Shown: in pieces, positions 46,098 through 56,694 of the stretch | Numbering within the stretch: the stretch's first letter is position 1 | Layout: the number at the start of each line of letters is the position of its first letter | NCBI GenBank assembly: GCA_905221605.1 | Contig: CAJNDS010002124.1 | Coordinates: 844,921 to 908,920, forward strand | Reading direction: 5' to 3' | DNA: 64,000 bases | Source of the DNA: Symbiodinium natans | Lineage: Eukaryota > Sar > Dinophyceae > Suessiales > Symbiodiniaceae | Translations under genes and position numbers: made by a program | The notes under the pieces: generated by a model | What the model saw: only the letters and a program-made list of their open reading frames with translations | What the model was told of the DNA's origin: nothing | Database searches by the model: none

Positions 46098-47579
46098 CGG
46101 ATTGCTTGGCCCAGGCAGGGTCACGTCTTCTTCAAATTTTGGCCTTGGGCTCAGTCAGACTTTCAAGACACGATGCGGATCCGCCCTTGCTCATTGCCAA
46201 AGCTGTTCACACGCGTCAAGCTGCAGCAACGCTGTTCAGTTAGCTTTCCAATTGCCCCCGCACTCACTGGGCCATGTCTTCCAGGACTCTTCTTATTTGT
46301 TTGGGGCATAATAAGGTTCACGCTACCTTGGCCTAGGGAGGTCTCTGCTGCGTGTTGCCCAATCCTTGTCACAGGACTGGGCACTTGGCGTTGGATCAGA
46401 AGCGCTTCGACGCGATCAAGATGCGCCTTGAAAAGGGTCGATGCAAATGCCCGGCAGAATTCTATGACTCAGCTGAGGAGGCTAGAACACAGATATAAGA
46501 GGGTCACATGTGATTCGCATCACTCCTGCAGATTCCTGCAAATTCTGCCTTGTCTTTTTGACAGGCCGTGTGGCATTATCAGCGTTCCGTTGCAAGCAGC
46601 AGGGAGCTGAACATGAGAATCACCGAGACGGGGTCACCGCATGACGTGTCTGCGCAGAACTCCAAGTTGCAGAGGACATACCTTGACAACATGAGTCACT
46701 CACATTACTATGTTGTCAGGGTCGCGTTCAACGACATTCAGGTGGCTTTTGAGCAAAAGCTCTTGACCAAGCTCAAAGAGGGAGGCTTCACCACTAGTGA
46801 CCAGTTTCTGCTGGGCTCCAACACCAAGGACTTCACCATTGATGTTCAGATCTACACGCTTAGGGTCACGAAACCTGCCCTTCCCCTTGAGAGGGTCAAG
46901 AAGATGTTCACTTTCTACCACATCATGGACCCAATCGTTTCCAAGGTGAAGGACATTGTGTTGCGTCACATGACAGGGTCACCGCCTCCGCCAAATCACA
47001 ATTTGTTTTTTGTGGATCCCGACTCTTGTGCAAGGTTGTGCTGGCTCAGCCGCAAGTCCCACCGGGGTCAACCCATCTTCATGCAGGCCATTGGGATGGA
47101 TATCCCGCCTTGGGACATGCTGCACGCGGACAAGAGGGTCAGCCCTGTGCTTGTAACTTGGCGGTGAACGCGTGCTTAATTAAATGACTTGAGTGTGTGT
47201 GAGAATGTGGCTGACCACACACATTTGTAACTTGTTCTCACGCTTGACAGTCAAGGAGTTTTGGGCGGTGCCGTTTGACAAGATGACGGACACAACTGAG
47301 CTTGAACCGTTTCAAGCCACGGTCACCTTGGACCTCCTGGCAGAGAAGACATGGGCCCAGCTGGAGGCAGATGTTACAGACAGCTGGCGTGAGCGCCACG
47401 AGGCATATCTCCAAGGTCAAATAAGTTCTCTCGAAGGCGCTTTGAGCTCTTTCAAAGAGGAGCTGGACACCCTCCAAAGGGCCAGAGACAGCGGCGCATC
47501 ATCAGAGGCCCTGCGGCCTGTGGATCTTCCAAGTTCTGCCAAAAGGGCCAAGACCACGAAGGCCCTGCCACACTTGTGA
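46098..47579 (+). CDS. multi-exon protein with C-terminal coiled coil, unknown
   Basis: A possible first exon near 46,105-46,245 encodes FKFWPWAQSDFQDTMRI. A firmer exon (46,375-46,480) encodes GHLALDQKRFDAIKMRLEKG and FYDSAEEA; it has no ATG. It joins in phase 0 through a GC-AG intron to the main exon (46,565-47,141), which encodes AVWHYQRSVASSRELNM and a mixed alpha/beta sequence with LKEGGFTTSDQFLLGSN. A second GC-AG intron (47,142-47,250, phase 1) leads to the last exon (47,251-47,579): KEFWAVPFDKMTD, then a heptad-rich segment (SSLEGALSSFKEELDTLQRA) that looks like a coiled coil, then a basic tail ending at TGA. No known family is recognised. AGGGTCA occurs seven times, in different frames. 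Confidence 0.65.
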
Positions 47580-48448
47580 GAGCACAAGCGTACTTTCAAT
47601 TTCAGACATCATAACCACTCTATGCTCCGCGCTAGAAACTTCCATGGTTTAGCAGCCACTGGGCCGGGCCTTCTGACTTTCATTGTTTCAAATTGAGGGC
47701 TGCCTCCGTGCTTGGCTGACAAAGCAATGCGCTGCCCATGTATGATTATGGTGTGTCGATCGTACGGTTAATAAGTCATTGGTCATGGTTTTAAACAAAG
47801 CTTGTGAAGTGGGGTGTGCAGCCCACTATGATAGGGTTGCTTCTGCGCATGGCTTAGGAAGCCAGCTGCCCATCGTGCATGTCCTCCAGTCTCAGTCACT
47901 TTGCATTTTTGGGTAGGCTGTTGGCAGATTCAATCAACTGGAGGGCTGCCGCAGTGCTTGGCTTGCCAAAGCCCAGAAAGCCGTCATGCGACGTGCTCCT
48001 GTCTCCAGTGTTGAGGTCGGTCAACTTGTGACGTTAAAGGGTCAGCGTTTGCTTAGTTTACGGGTTGCTGCCGTGTCTCCAGTCTCATCAGGGACAATTG
48101 TTTACCGGTCACCTAAGTTAGTAGGATGGTTTCCACTGGAGAGATGCTTCTGCACTTGCCTGACAAAGTGGCAGTTTTTAAAACATGCACTTTGTGCAAT
48201 CAAAAAGTTTCTCGGGACATTTGTGGTAGTTGTGCTATGTTTATACAGCCATGTCTGCAGTTTGCAAAGGGCAGCGCCTGAGCACATGAGCGTGGCATCT
48301 TCTGCGCAGCTGATCTTGTCATGGCCCAAACTCGAGAATCACGCCTGATCTTTTGCACCTTTAAAACCAATGGCCAGGTAAAACATGAGCGCGTGCAACA
48401 TGTTCAAAACAAAGACAGCAGTTTGTGTGGCACTTGCTTTTTATAGCC
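47580..48448. other. intergenic region with degenerate repeats
   Basis: Several diverged copies of a module with GAGGGCTGCC, GTGCTTGGCTG and CTCCAGTCTC recur around 47,690, 47,835, 47,940 and 48,065. No ORF is convincing. A start for the next gene lies at the right edge. Confidence 0.5.
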
Positions 48449-49361
48449 ATGGCGCTTGTGAAGGTCAAGTCGGAACCCAAAGAAAGCTTGGTTGAATCCT
48501 CGCCGCCAGGGCCACTGGTCAAGGCTGAGACAGGGGCAGCAGACAAGGACTGCGTCCAGGGCTTGGGCTCTGGCAAGACGGGGTTGGTTCGCCAAATGCA
48601 GCAAACTGGGAGGAGCAAGCCAAGAAGGATCACAGAAAAAGAAAGCAGCAGGAATATGAGCAGAACAGGAAGAACAAACGCAGGTCAAGGTCAGTCTGGA
48701 GACTGTTGGTGGAAGCCGACTCAAAGCATGCCATCCTTGAGGGTCAGGCAGAGGAAGCCAGGACCGCAATCCATTCTGCAAGTTTGCATTGCTTGCACAC
48801 CTTGAGCAGCACCCCTGTCAGGCAGGACATAGAAAAGCTCCAGGAAACTGTCCAGAATCTTCAGGTGGGTGTTTGCGACAGCGTAGCTCCAGAGCCCAGA
48901 GTTCACAAATGCACAGGCCACACTGAAAGACTGCCAGGGTCAGTCTATTTGGCTGCAATTCATGACAGTCTTGCTGTGTAGCCTATCTGCCGCTAGCTCC
49001 TTGTGCTTTTAAGATTGGAGCGGGCCAAGCTGGCCTTGGATGGATGCGAGGTTTTCTGGACCCCGGCTTACCGAGTATGATTGGCGTCTAGCATGTTTTG
49101 GGAAGCGCAAAGCTTCAGGCCCCTTCACTCAAGTCTTTGACATAGCTAAGGACACAACAGCTTGACGCAGTCAGGGCCAAGGTGAAGTGTTATGAGACGG
49201 TTCACGACTGGGTTTCACAAGCCGGCAAACAAACGCTGGCAGCAGCCATCGAGGGTCAGCCAGAGCAGCTGGCTGAACTGATCTCTCGTCTCAGTCTGCC
49301 AGAATTGCCTGTTCTGACTAAAGCCCTGAAGTCACGCAGGAATGCTGGGTTAAATGTTTGA
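48449..49361 (+). CDS. Lys/Arg-rich then helical protein, at least three exons
   Basis: ATG at 48,449 starts MALVKVKSEPKESLVESSPP. The frame then must switch: a downstream exon from about 48,600 reads NWEEQAKKDHRKRKQQEYEQ, then NRKNKRRSRSVWRLLVEADS and EKLQETVQNLQ, so a basic region is followed by a coiled-coil-like helix. A GC-AG intron of only 29 nt (after GGCTCTG) or 54 nt (after GACT) restores phase 1. A last exon without ATG (about 49,156-49,361) reads LDAVRAKVKCYETVHDWVSQ and SLPELPVLTKALKSRRNAG before TGA. The protein resembles nuclear basic/coiled-coil proteins only in composition; no family is recognised. Confidence 0.6.
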
Positions 49362-49474
49362 CAGCTGGGAGTCTTTCACATTCCCTGTTATTCTGCCGAC
49401 TGAAGACAGGGTCAGTGTTGCTGTTTTTTGGGTCGATGCCTGACTCAGATGAAGAGTCTTTGCATCTTTGACAC

Positions 49475-51062
49475 ATGGGCAAGGGGAACAAACAAAATCA
49501 CATGCGCAAATTTATAGGTGACAGATGTTGCTGTATTTTATATTCTTCTGGGAGCACATGGCCCCTGCGACCTTGTTGCCGGCCAAGGTGCTGCATCATC
49601 GGCCCAAGCGGCAGGCTCAGTTCCAGGTCGACCATCTTCCTAAACATTGCCATGTCCACTCCAAGAACAGGAACACCAACACCAATGGCAACGCACCCCC
49701 TTCTCCCAGCCCTGACTCAGGCCAGCCACTTGAGCCGTGAAGTGCCTGGGTTGATTGGCGACGGCGTCGTCAGCGCACGGCCCCGTTCTCAGGTTTGGGG
49801 TTTGGGGTTAAGTTGAGAAAAAAAGGGTTGGGTGTCTAAGTCGAAGCTTTTGGTTTTGCATGATGGTTGATGCCGGAACACATCATCACGGTCAAAGGAT
49901 TCACAGCGTTTCTTCATGCTACCTTTGCGACCTAGGCTGTGAAGAAATGCCATGATAGTTCAGAAGCACTGCTTTTGTAATAATGAGGCACTCTGCCCGC
50001 ATCCTGCAAATGTCAGGCCGGCCGCTTCGGCTGTGGGTGGGCCAGGGCCCCGCCAGGCACATGTTCTTCCAACTTGTGACAGGGTCTGAACCCTTGTCCC
50101 GACTGTTGTGAAACGGTGCCAGGTGGTGCCGTTTTTCATCCCCAGTCCAACGGCCGTGCCAGGGCCCTGGTCAGTGTGGAATTAATTAAGCAGCAGCCAG
50201 GCGTAGACCAGAATGCGCGCACAGTTTTGGCCAGGATTTTGGCGTGCAAGGGTGAGACTGGCCGAGGCCTCGGCTAAGCAGGCAGTGGATTGCGTGCAGG
50301 TGTCTGTCAATGAATGAGGGGAAGAGCGCAGCAGTTCTTGTCTTTGTGCACTGCTGCAGCAACCTCCAAGTCAAGCCGAGCAGCTTCGAACTTTTGACCG
50401 TGTAGTAGGGTCTGCAGCAATGGCTGAATGGTTGACGGGCTATCTTGTGGCCCACCCGTCTGACCACCACCCCGTGACTGCGGATTGGGTCAGCAGCATC
50501 ACCCAGGCCTTAGCCAAGTCGTGCAGAAAGGAGGCTCGTGAGCTGCCTAGCTTCAACACTGTCTCATGACAACGGTCATCATGTTTGAATGTATCATTCA
50601 AAAGTCCATGCTTAGACCGTCTTTGTTTTTTGCATTCATGCAAGGTTAGGCAACAAGCTAAGCGAGGGCATGGATGGTCTTCGGGGAGTGCAGCATCGAA
50701 GGGCCAACGCAGTGAAGACCAAGCAACTTTTGACTTTGCGAAAATTTCCAATCATTGAGGTCAGGGTCAAGAAGCCGCAGCTAAGCATTGAGAACAAGGA
50801 CATTGCAATGACCGCGTATGGTTTCCGCATGTTGAGGAGCCTTCGCAGCGCTGCAAAGAGCGCAGATTTTGAAGTCTTTGTCTTCAATGTCAACCTTGCT
50901 GTGCAAGTCGATGAGGGTCAGGCCCGGCTCGACAAGCCCTGGAAGTTCTTCCAGCACTTGGACGTGGACACTCATTCAGACGTGTGCTCCATGATCACAA
51001 AGAACGCACTGTTTCCCAAGAACTTTGTTGTGACTGCTGAGGCTGCTGAGGACAAGTTCTAA
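49475..51062 (+). CDS. multi-exon gene, unknown function
   Basis: ATG at 49,475 gives MGKGNKQNHMRKFI before a likely intron. A following exon reads EHMAPATLLPAKVLHHRPK up to about 49,740. Further exons have no ATG: about 50,149-50,270 (ARALVSVELIKQQPGVDQNA), 50,360-50,544 (AMAEWLTGYLVAHPSDHHPV and ITQALAKSCRKEAREL) and 50,645-51,062 (FPIIEVRVKKPQLSIENKD, then ARLDKPWKFFQHLDVDTHSD), ending TAA. The last junction is a 100-nt GC-AG intron in phase 2 and creates ELLGNKLSEG. The gap between 49,740 and 50,149 is not resolved, so these could be two genes. No domain is recognised; the composition is that of a soluble globular protein. Confidence 0.55.
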
Positions 51063-51135
51063 GGCTAAGCCTCTTAAGATTTAAGTGTTCAGGTTTTCAG
51101 GGTTGGTTGTTATTGCCTTGCGTGCTCCGAAGGCA

Positions 51136-51838
51136 ATGTTCTTCAGTCATGTGGAACGAGCGACGCTCCTGGGGATGGTCGCTGCCAAGGGTCAGGTCAC
51201 AGAGCGCCTAGTCAGCAAAGTGTGGAAGCATCTGTTTTCCTTGACACATGGTAAGTTGCTGTGAGAGGTGAAACAGCTCAGGTTTGACATGAAATTCTGG
51301 ACTTCTACCACCAAGCCCCCGGATATGAAACACTTGGATGCCATGCTCAGCCCCATGGCAGTTCCCTGGCTCTTAATATAATACTAGGTCTGCCCAATGC
51401 TCATACTCATGCTCTGTTTCTGCGCAAGGACTTCTGGCACTGCACGGCTTCCAAGCCATTTCAGCCGGAGCCAGCGCAAACAGCAGGGCCAATTGCGCCC
51501 GACGCGAACACCCAGGCTGGCAAGGTCACTTGCAAGATTATCATCCAGCCAGACGACGACAAGGCACCGTTCCAAGTTTGGGCTGAAAGCACTCGCTTTT
51601 TGAGGCTGGAGGATGACCCATCCGGGTCACGCGCCAGCTTGAGGACATGAAGCCAGATGTTGCGGTGCTTGAGGATGAGAAGCGGGCTTTGGAGGGTCAA
51701 ATTGCAAAGCGCCCTCGCTTGGGCATGTCTTTGTCCGTTGACAACAAAGAGGTGATCCCTGCCCAGATCAAAGAGGTGATCCCGGCCCAGATTTCGACCT
51801 CCTCTGACTCATCCCAGGGAGGAGAAGACTTGGCCTGA
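51136..51838 (+). CDS. short multi-exon gene, unknown function
   Basis: ATG at 51,136 gives MFFSHVERATLLGMVAAKGQ. A 54-nt GC-AG intron (51,228-51,281, phase 2) joins it to an exon reading KFDMKFWTSTTKPPDMKHLD. A third exon starts after GCGCAAG at about 51,432 (DFWHCTASKPFQPEPAQ, then KVTCKIIIQPDDDKAPFQVW). The frame then changes to a last exon LEDMKPDVAVLEDEKRALEG with a possible bipartite basic end (AKRPRL) and a duplicated VIPAQI, stopping at 51,838. The change can be explained by a GC-AG intron between about 51,574 and 51,630 in phase 0. No family is recognised. Confidence 0.6.
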
Positions 51839-52069
51839 ATGTCACAGGGTCAGACCGAGCCTCAAGAATGAAATTTGGACCAGGTTGGCAAGCGGCCAAG
51901 CCTCAGAAGCATGTGTGCAAGCCTAAGACTTCCATCAAGTCCATTTGAAATTTGGTGTTCTGAGGGGTTCGGCTGCGGAGCCAAGCTTAATTTCAATGGC
52001 TCTGCCAAGGTCACCTTCTTTTCCAGATTCAGTATAGCATGACACTCATGGCGTGTCTTTCTGTTGAGA

Positions 52070-52250
52070 GGCGGTGTAGCCAAGATGGCAATAAAACATT
52101 CTTTCATCTTAAACTGGATCCTCTGGCAGCTGCCTTGGCATTGTGTGTCCGTTTTCTTGGGGTCATCTTGCTGGCTCCTGGCACATCAGTTCGAGCCATT
52201 GCTTTGGAGTCGCAGCCTCCACCAAGAAAAGAGCTTCCGCTTCCATGATA
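52070..52250 (+). CDS. coding-like exon, unknown
   Basis: The frame around 52,085-52,248 reads KTFFHLKLDPLAAALALCVR and FLGVILLAPGTSVRAIALES before PPRKELPLP and a stop. The hydrophobic middle could be a membrane segment. No start or splice partner could be fixed. Confidence 0.3.
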
Positions 52251-52370
52251 AGGGGCTGCTGTTGGGAGCGTTGTTTTGCGCATTAATGATGTGGTTCCTT
52301 GCTGCTTTTTCTGTGTCTCATAGCTAGATCAGATGGAATTGGGAGCGCTTGTTTTTTTTTTCACACTCCA

Positions 52371-52472
52371 GCCTCGCCAAGGTCAACCACTGCCGAGCCA
52401 CACTGCCTGGCGAGAAACAGAGGCAAAGAATCAGTGTTGTTGCTTTAACCAGTCTTGCGAGCCCTGAAAGTG
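52371..52472 (+). CDS. coding-like exon interrupted by a transposon, unknown
   Basis: After a polypyrimidine tract and CTCCAG the frame reads LAKVNHCRATLPGEKQRQRI and VVALTSLASPESV. The frame runs into the Tc1-type element that starts at 52,475, so the exon ends before it or the element has cut it. No family is recognised. Confidence 0.3.
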
Positions 52473-52819
52473 TACACAGTGGGCCCTTTGGAGATAGGTG
52501 AGATAGTTGAGATAGGGAGTTGGTTTTAAGTGAGTTACAAGTCACTTAGGGAGGGTCTAAGTCGTTTCTATCTTTATCTTGAGATACCATCTTCATGGAA
52601 TGATAGGGAAAGATAAACGAGATAGAACAGACTTAGAAAAGATAGGTGCGGCAAAGTGCGGCAAAGCGGCACCGGTCGCCGGGAGATAAAAAAAGATAAA
52701 AAAAGATAAAAAAATAAAAAAAGATAAAAAAAGATAGTTTGAGTCGATTTTGGGATAAAATGGTCATATTGCATGTTTAGTTTAGGGCATCAAAGAATGT
52801 ACGGTGTGTACAGCTAACA

Positions 52820-53363
52820 TGAAGCAAACCCGGAAAGATCCCTTGCTTAGGCCCACCCTTCTGCCCCAGAAGCAAGTCCGGAAAGAGCCCTTGCTCAGGC
52901 CCGCCCCCCGGCCCCAGAAGCAAGTCCGGCAAGATCCCTTGCTTAGGCTCCCCCTCTTCGCCCAGAAGCAAGTCTGGAAAGATCCCTTGCTTAGGACCGC
53001 CTTCGGCGCCAGAAGCAAGTCCGGCAAGATCCCTTGCTTAGGCCCCCCCTCCGGGCCCAGAAGCAAGTCCGGAAAGTAGATCCGTTGCTTCGGCCCCCTC
53101 CGGCCCCAAAAGCAAGCCCGGAAAGATCCCTTGCTTAGGCTCGTCCTTCGGCCCCAGAAGCAAGTCCGGAAAGATCCCTTGCTTATGGGCCCCCACTCCG
53201 GCCCCAGAAGCAAGTCCGGCAAGATCCCTTGCTTGGGCCCAGAAGCAAGTCCGGAAAGATCCCTTGCTTAGGCCCCCCTTCCGCGCCAGAAGCAAGTCCG
53301 GCAAGACCCCTTGCTCAGCTCCCCTTCCCGCCCCACAAGCCAATCCGGAAAGGTCCCTTGCTG
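52820..53363. repeat. 48-bp hairpin satellite inside the transposon
   Basis: About twelve units of near 48 bp contain AGAAGCAAGTCCGGAAAGAT followed by CCCTTGCTTAGG. AAGCAAG and CTTGCTT are inverted about 13 bp apart in every unit, so each can fold into a small hairpin. The Lys-Asp-Pro type ORF on + and the Phe-Arg-Thr-Cys type ORF on - are by-products. Confidence 0.95.
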
Positions 53364-53384
53364 AGGCTCCCCCAGTCAGGCCCC

Positions 53385-53535
53385 AGGCAGGCACTACCGC
53401 ACACTGCCGGCCACTACCGCCCTGGAGCCCGTAAGCTTCGCAGAGGGCCTCAAGCACTACCACCCTTAAGCCCTGCAGCCCAAGCCCAGGCACTACTGCA
53501 CACTACCGCACACTACCGCCCTGAGATGTCCCACA
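53385..53535 (+). repeat. CACTACCGC-type minisatellite
   Basis: CACTACCGC and CACACTACCGC units alternate with AAGCCCTGCAGCCC-like sequence inside the transposon. Confidence 0.75.
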
Positions 53536-53809
53536 AATAGTGCAGGTAGCGGGCTGGCCTCCCTCACACTACGGGCTCCGTAGCCTCAAAAATGCATGTC
53601 GTAGCCTGCAGCTCAAGCCGAAGCCATCTTTGCTTGCCCGCGCCTCACGGACTTCCACCGTCTTTGCTCTCAGCATGGCCACAGCCAGCGCCCACTTCGA
53701 GGACAGCTTGCGGCAAGTCTTTCCTCCACTCACAGGCCCTCCCTCAACCCGCCCCCCCCCCCCACCCTTATCGAACAAACCCATATAATGGCGGGCGACA
53801 GTTGTTGGG

Positions 53810-53975
53810 ATCAGGGTATGTTTCGCGGGTATGTTTTGGGGTATCGGGGTATGTTTCGGGGGTATGCTTCGGGTATGTCTCGTGGCATCATGAGCTACTT
53901 TACCTTCAATTTCGGGCGTATGTTACGGGGCATGTATCGGGGGTATGTTTCGGGGCATGTTTGGCGGGTGTGCAA
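53810..53975 (+). repeat. GGGTATGTTTCG-type minisatellite
   Basis: About ten degenerate units of GGGTATGTTTCGG form the third internal array of the transposon. The Met-Phe-Arg-Gly ORF through it is a by-product. Confidence 0.8.
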
Positions 53976-54319
53976 CCCGTGTGCCCTGCTTAAACCTGGG
54001 CCCCCAAAAAACTCACAAAGCCACATAGGGCTTCCTGTCTCCCTTCTCCTGTGCCAGCAGCCCAAACGTGAAACGAGTAGAGGCCTTTCCAGCTGGACGT
54101 GGGTGATTTTTCTACAAAGAATCTACATCTGAGCTAGTGTGGAATTCTCGCCATTTTGCTTCAAAAACAGATAGCAAAAAATAAAAGAAAATAAACAAAG
54201 ATAGAAAAAAACAAAAAAAGATATAAAACCTTAAAATGGACTTAGCCTATCTCCGTTTTATCTTTTTTTATCTCCCCTATCTCTTTCTTTCTCAACTATC
54301 TCAAAGGGCCCACTGTGTA

Positions 54320-54505
54320 ATCAACATGTGAATCCACATATCCAAACGACCCCCAGGCTAACGTTAGCCTGGGGTCGTTTGGTAAGGTGAATTCATGTGA
54401 ACATTACACTTCCATTTGCTCCCACCTCTTGAGTGTAATGGGGCGGTGAATCCACCTTACCAAACGACCCCAGGCTAACGTTAGCCTGGGGGTCGTTTGG
54501 GAACG
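54320..54505. mobile_element. fold-back element with two 41-bp palindromes
   Basis: Two near-perfect palindromes, CCAAACGACCCC(C)AGGCTAAC joined to its reverse complement, lie at 54,342-54,382 and 54,460-54,500. Their inner flanks (TGGTAAGGTGAATTC and GTGAATCCACCTTACCA) are also inverted, so the whole 180 bp can fold on itself. It directly abuts the Tc1-type element. It may be a MITE with palindromic termini or two nested copies. Confidence 0.75.
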
Positions 54506-54519
54506 TCGTCGTGTTTCAA

Positions 54520-54780
54520 ACTCGGGAATTGAGGCGGCCAGCTTTGGGCAACCTTGCGGGGGCTGCGGCAAGGGTCCAAACCCCAGCCTCAGCCGTTGAA
54601 GTGCCTTTTGAGTGGTGCTTGGCTGGACCTCTGCCAGTTTGCCTGAGGGTCAACCTCGGCCTTCCCAGCTCTTCTCCAGGGTCCAACGCTGCAGAAGGCC
54701 TGCCTGCTCCTGTTACTGTTATCACAGCGCACTTGCATTTTGGCGAAGGTTTGCTTTACATGCCTGTGTCGCAGCCATGA
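54520..54780 (+). CDS. coding-like exon upstream of the DNA methyltransferase
   Basis: An open frame starting just after the fold-back element reads LRRPALGNLAGAAARVQTPA, then SAVEVPFEWCLAGPLPVC and ITAHLHFGEGLLYMPV. Composition is plausible for protein. It may be an upstream exon of the methyltransferase gene, or the 3' part of the gene split by the transposon. No family is recognised. Confidence 0.35.
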   Translation, partial: TRELRRPALGNLAGAAARVQTPASAVEVPFEWCLAGPLPVCLRVNLGLPSSSPGSNAAEGLPAPVTVITAHLHFGEGLLYMPVSQP

Positions 54781-54811
54781 TTGATGAAGCAGCAGACGCT
54801 GTGTGGCAGCA

Positions 54812-56373
54812 ATGGATGTTCACATGAGAGATGCGCTGCTGCAAGAGAGGGCCAGGTGGCTGCAGAAGGCTGGTCTTCTGGCTGATAGGGTCACAGCTGT
54901 GAAGCAGACCGTTGGAACGGACTGCAGCGGCTTGGACTGCTGCATATTTGGTCTGCGCAAGATGCAGATACATCACCAGCACTTGCTTCTTGAGCAAAAA
55001 TGCATTTGTTTCCTCTTGTCTTCTTTAAATTATAAGTTCTAAGCTGACAGCAGACTTCCACAAGGGTCAACTCTCATTGCTTGTCAGTCCACCAAGCCTG
55101 TCAGTGAAGGTTCGCTTGTGACATCAGTGCTGCGTCAAGAGAATGGATCAGGGCCAACACAAAGCCAAACACCGTCTACGAAGACATGTACACTGTGGGG
55201 GACAGGGCCAAGCCAACTGGATACGTAGTCGGGTTTCCATGCCAGCCATTTTCAAGGCAAAATTCCAGCAGAAAAAAGGGCTGGAAGCATGCAGCCTCAA
55301 GGCTGGTGGACAGGGTCATAGATGAAACCCTGAAGCTGAACCCCTTGTGGGCAGTGTATGAGAATGTGATCAACATTGGCAAATATTTCCCCACTCTGTT
55401 CCGCAAGTTCAGGGGCCGTGGCCTTCTTGAGAAGTATAGGGTCATCATCCTTCCAGTGTGCCCAGCACGGACATTCAGGTTACCAATGCGCCGGCCAAGG
55501 TACTATTTCCTGCTTGTCCGCAAGGACAGGGCCATTGCTCAGGGTCAGCTGGTGGATTTGGTGCTGAGCATGATGGCTTGTCTCAGGGACAGTGTTGGAA
55601 AGGTTCCAGCAAAGCCATTTCCACTGACGATTGAGGGTGAGAAACCGGAGTCCAAACGGAAGCGCCCCTCGTCAAGCAACCTCTCCCAGAAGTGGCGGAA
55701 GCTTCATGCGCAAATCCGTGAGAAGCACCACATGTCTGCGCCAGAAGGGTCAGCCTACTCTGAGCTGGCCCTCACAGAACGGGAGCAGGATGTGCTGGAC
55801 ATTGCCTTGCAGCTCAGATCACAGTCAACTGAGACAGTTGTGGTGGATGTATCACAGAGTGCCACCCGTATCCCTCTTGGGGTCAATATGTTGCCCACCT
55901 TCACAACGTCAAGCAAATTGGTGGCTGTGTCCAAGGGTCACGCGCAGCTTCTATCTGGAAAGGACAAGCTGTGCTGTCTTGGCATACCAGTTCAGCAGTG
56001 CACCGTCAGCCAGGGTCACAATGCCCTGCACGACTTAGCCGGCAACGCCATGCATGTGGATTGTGTGGCGCTGGCTATGCTGCTAGCTATGTCCTGTGTG
56101 GCTTGTGAGGGTCCTCCGCCGCAGCTTCCTGGCAAGAGTTATCAGGGCCAGGCGCAGCCCCAGGTTATCACCTGGAAGAAGCTGGCAAAGCATGGCACTG
56201 GAAAGACCGGTTCCAGGGCCAAGCAGAACCGCAAACCCAAGAAGGTGAAGTCCACAGCGTCCGTCATATGCAGGGCCAAGACCAAGAAGCCGAAGAAGTC
56301 ACAGCCGCAAACCGCCGCCTTGACGCAGGGGAGTGGAAAGACCTCGCGGCTTAGAGACCTGTTTCAACAGTAA
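54812..56373 (+). CDS. C5-cytosine DNA methyltransferase
   Basis: The product transfers a methyl group from S-adenosylmethionine to carbon 5 of cytosine in DNA. A GC-AG intron of 131 nt (54,979-55,109, phase 2) joins two exons into about 476 residues. Motif I is GTDCSGLDCCIFGL (residues 35-48), a motif II-like FACDISAASREW follows the splice, motif IV is VGFPCQPFSRQN with the catalytic Cys at about residue 100, motif VI is YENVINIG (about 139), motif VIII is RPRYYFLLVR (about 184-193) and motif X is LAGNAMHVDCVALAM (about 365). The middle region would hold target recognition. A Lys-rich tail (NRKPKKVKS) may be a nuclear signal. All catalytic motifs are present, so it may be active. The start is chosen at the first ATG upstream of motif I; an exon further upstream may add residues. 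Dinoflagellates are known to have several such enzymes, some carried by retrotransposons; no reverse transcriptase is visible here. Confidence 0.9.
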
Positions 56374-56694
56374 TTCAGTGATCTCTTTGTCGTGAACACC
56401 TGCCAGGGTGGACTTAGGGAAGGGTCGCACATACGCAATGGAAAACAAAGCTTTGTGCCTGTCTGTTGCAACTGGGTGTTTGTGTGACTGGGTCAAGGCA
56501 CTAGCGCGTGTTCTTGCTGCCAGGTGCTCGTCTGGTGGCAGGCAACCCATCATGTCTTGACGCTTTTCAGCTGTGCTGTTCACTGCCTGCTGTGTCTTGT
56601 CAATGGTTTTGGACATGATGTACTGTTACGGTTGTTCTGCCGCAGCTTTGCTTTGAAACAGTCAAGAGTCAGACCTCAGACATCGGTGCTGCTC
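56374..56694. other. intergenic spacer
   Basis: This 320-bp spacer separates the methyltransferase stop from the next ATG. Short ORFs on both strands are not convincing. No promoter element is recognised. Confidence 0.6.

Larger units (their letters stand above)
52475..54317. mobile_element. non-autonomous Tc1/mariner-type element, 1,843 bp
   Basis: The ends are inverted: CACAGTGGGCCCTTTGGAGA at the left and CAAAGGGCCCACTGTG at the right, each flanked by TA (52,473-52,474 and 54,318-54,319). TA duplication and CA-starting inverted repeats are features of the Tc1/mariner superfamily. Subterminal AGATA-rich repeats lie at both ends in opposite orientation (GAGATAGTTGAGATAG left, CTCAACTATCTC right; AAAAAAGATA left, TTATCTTTTTTTATC right). 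The interior holds three different minisatellites and no transposase, so the element would depend on enzymes in trans. It contains no AGGGTCA although both flanks do. Confidence 0.85.

Noticed and set aside
52782-53222. Phe-Arg-Thr-Cys-Phe-Trp repeat ORF on the minus strand
   Set aside because: It is a translation of the 48-bp satellite inside the transposon.
53788-54132. Candidate transposase ORF within the Tc1-type element
   Set aside because: The frame consists of a Met-Phe-Arg-Gly minisatellite and has no catalytic acidic motif or helix-turn-helix.
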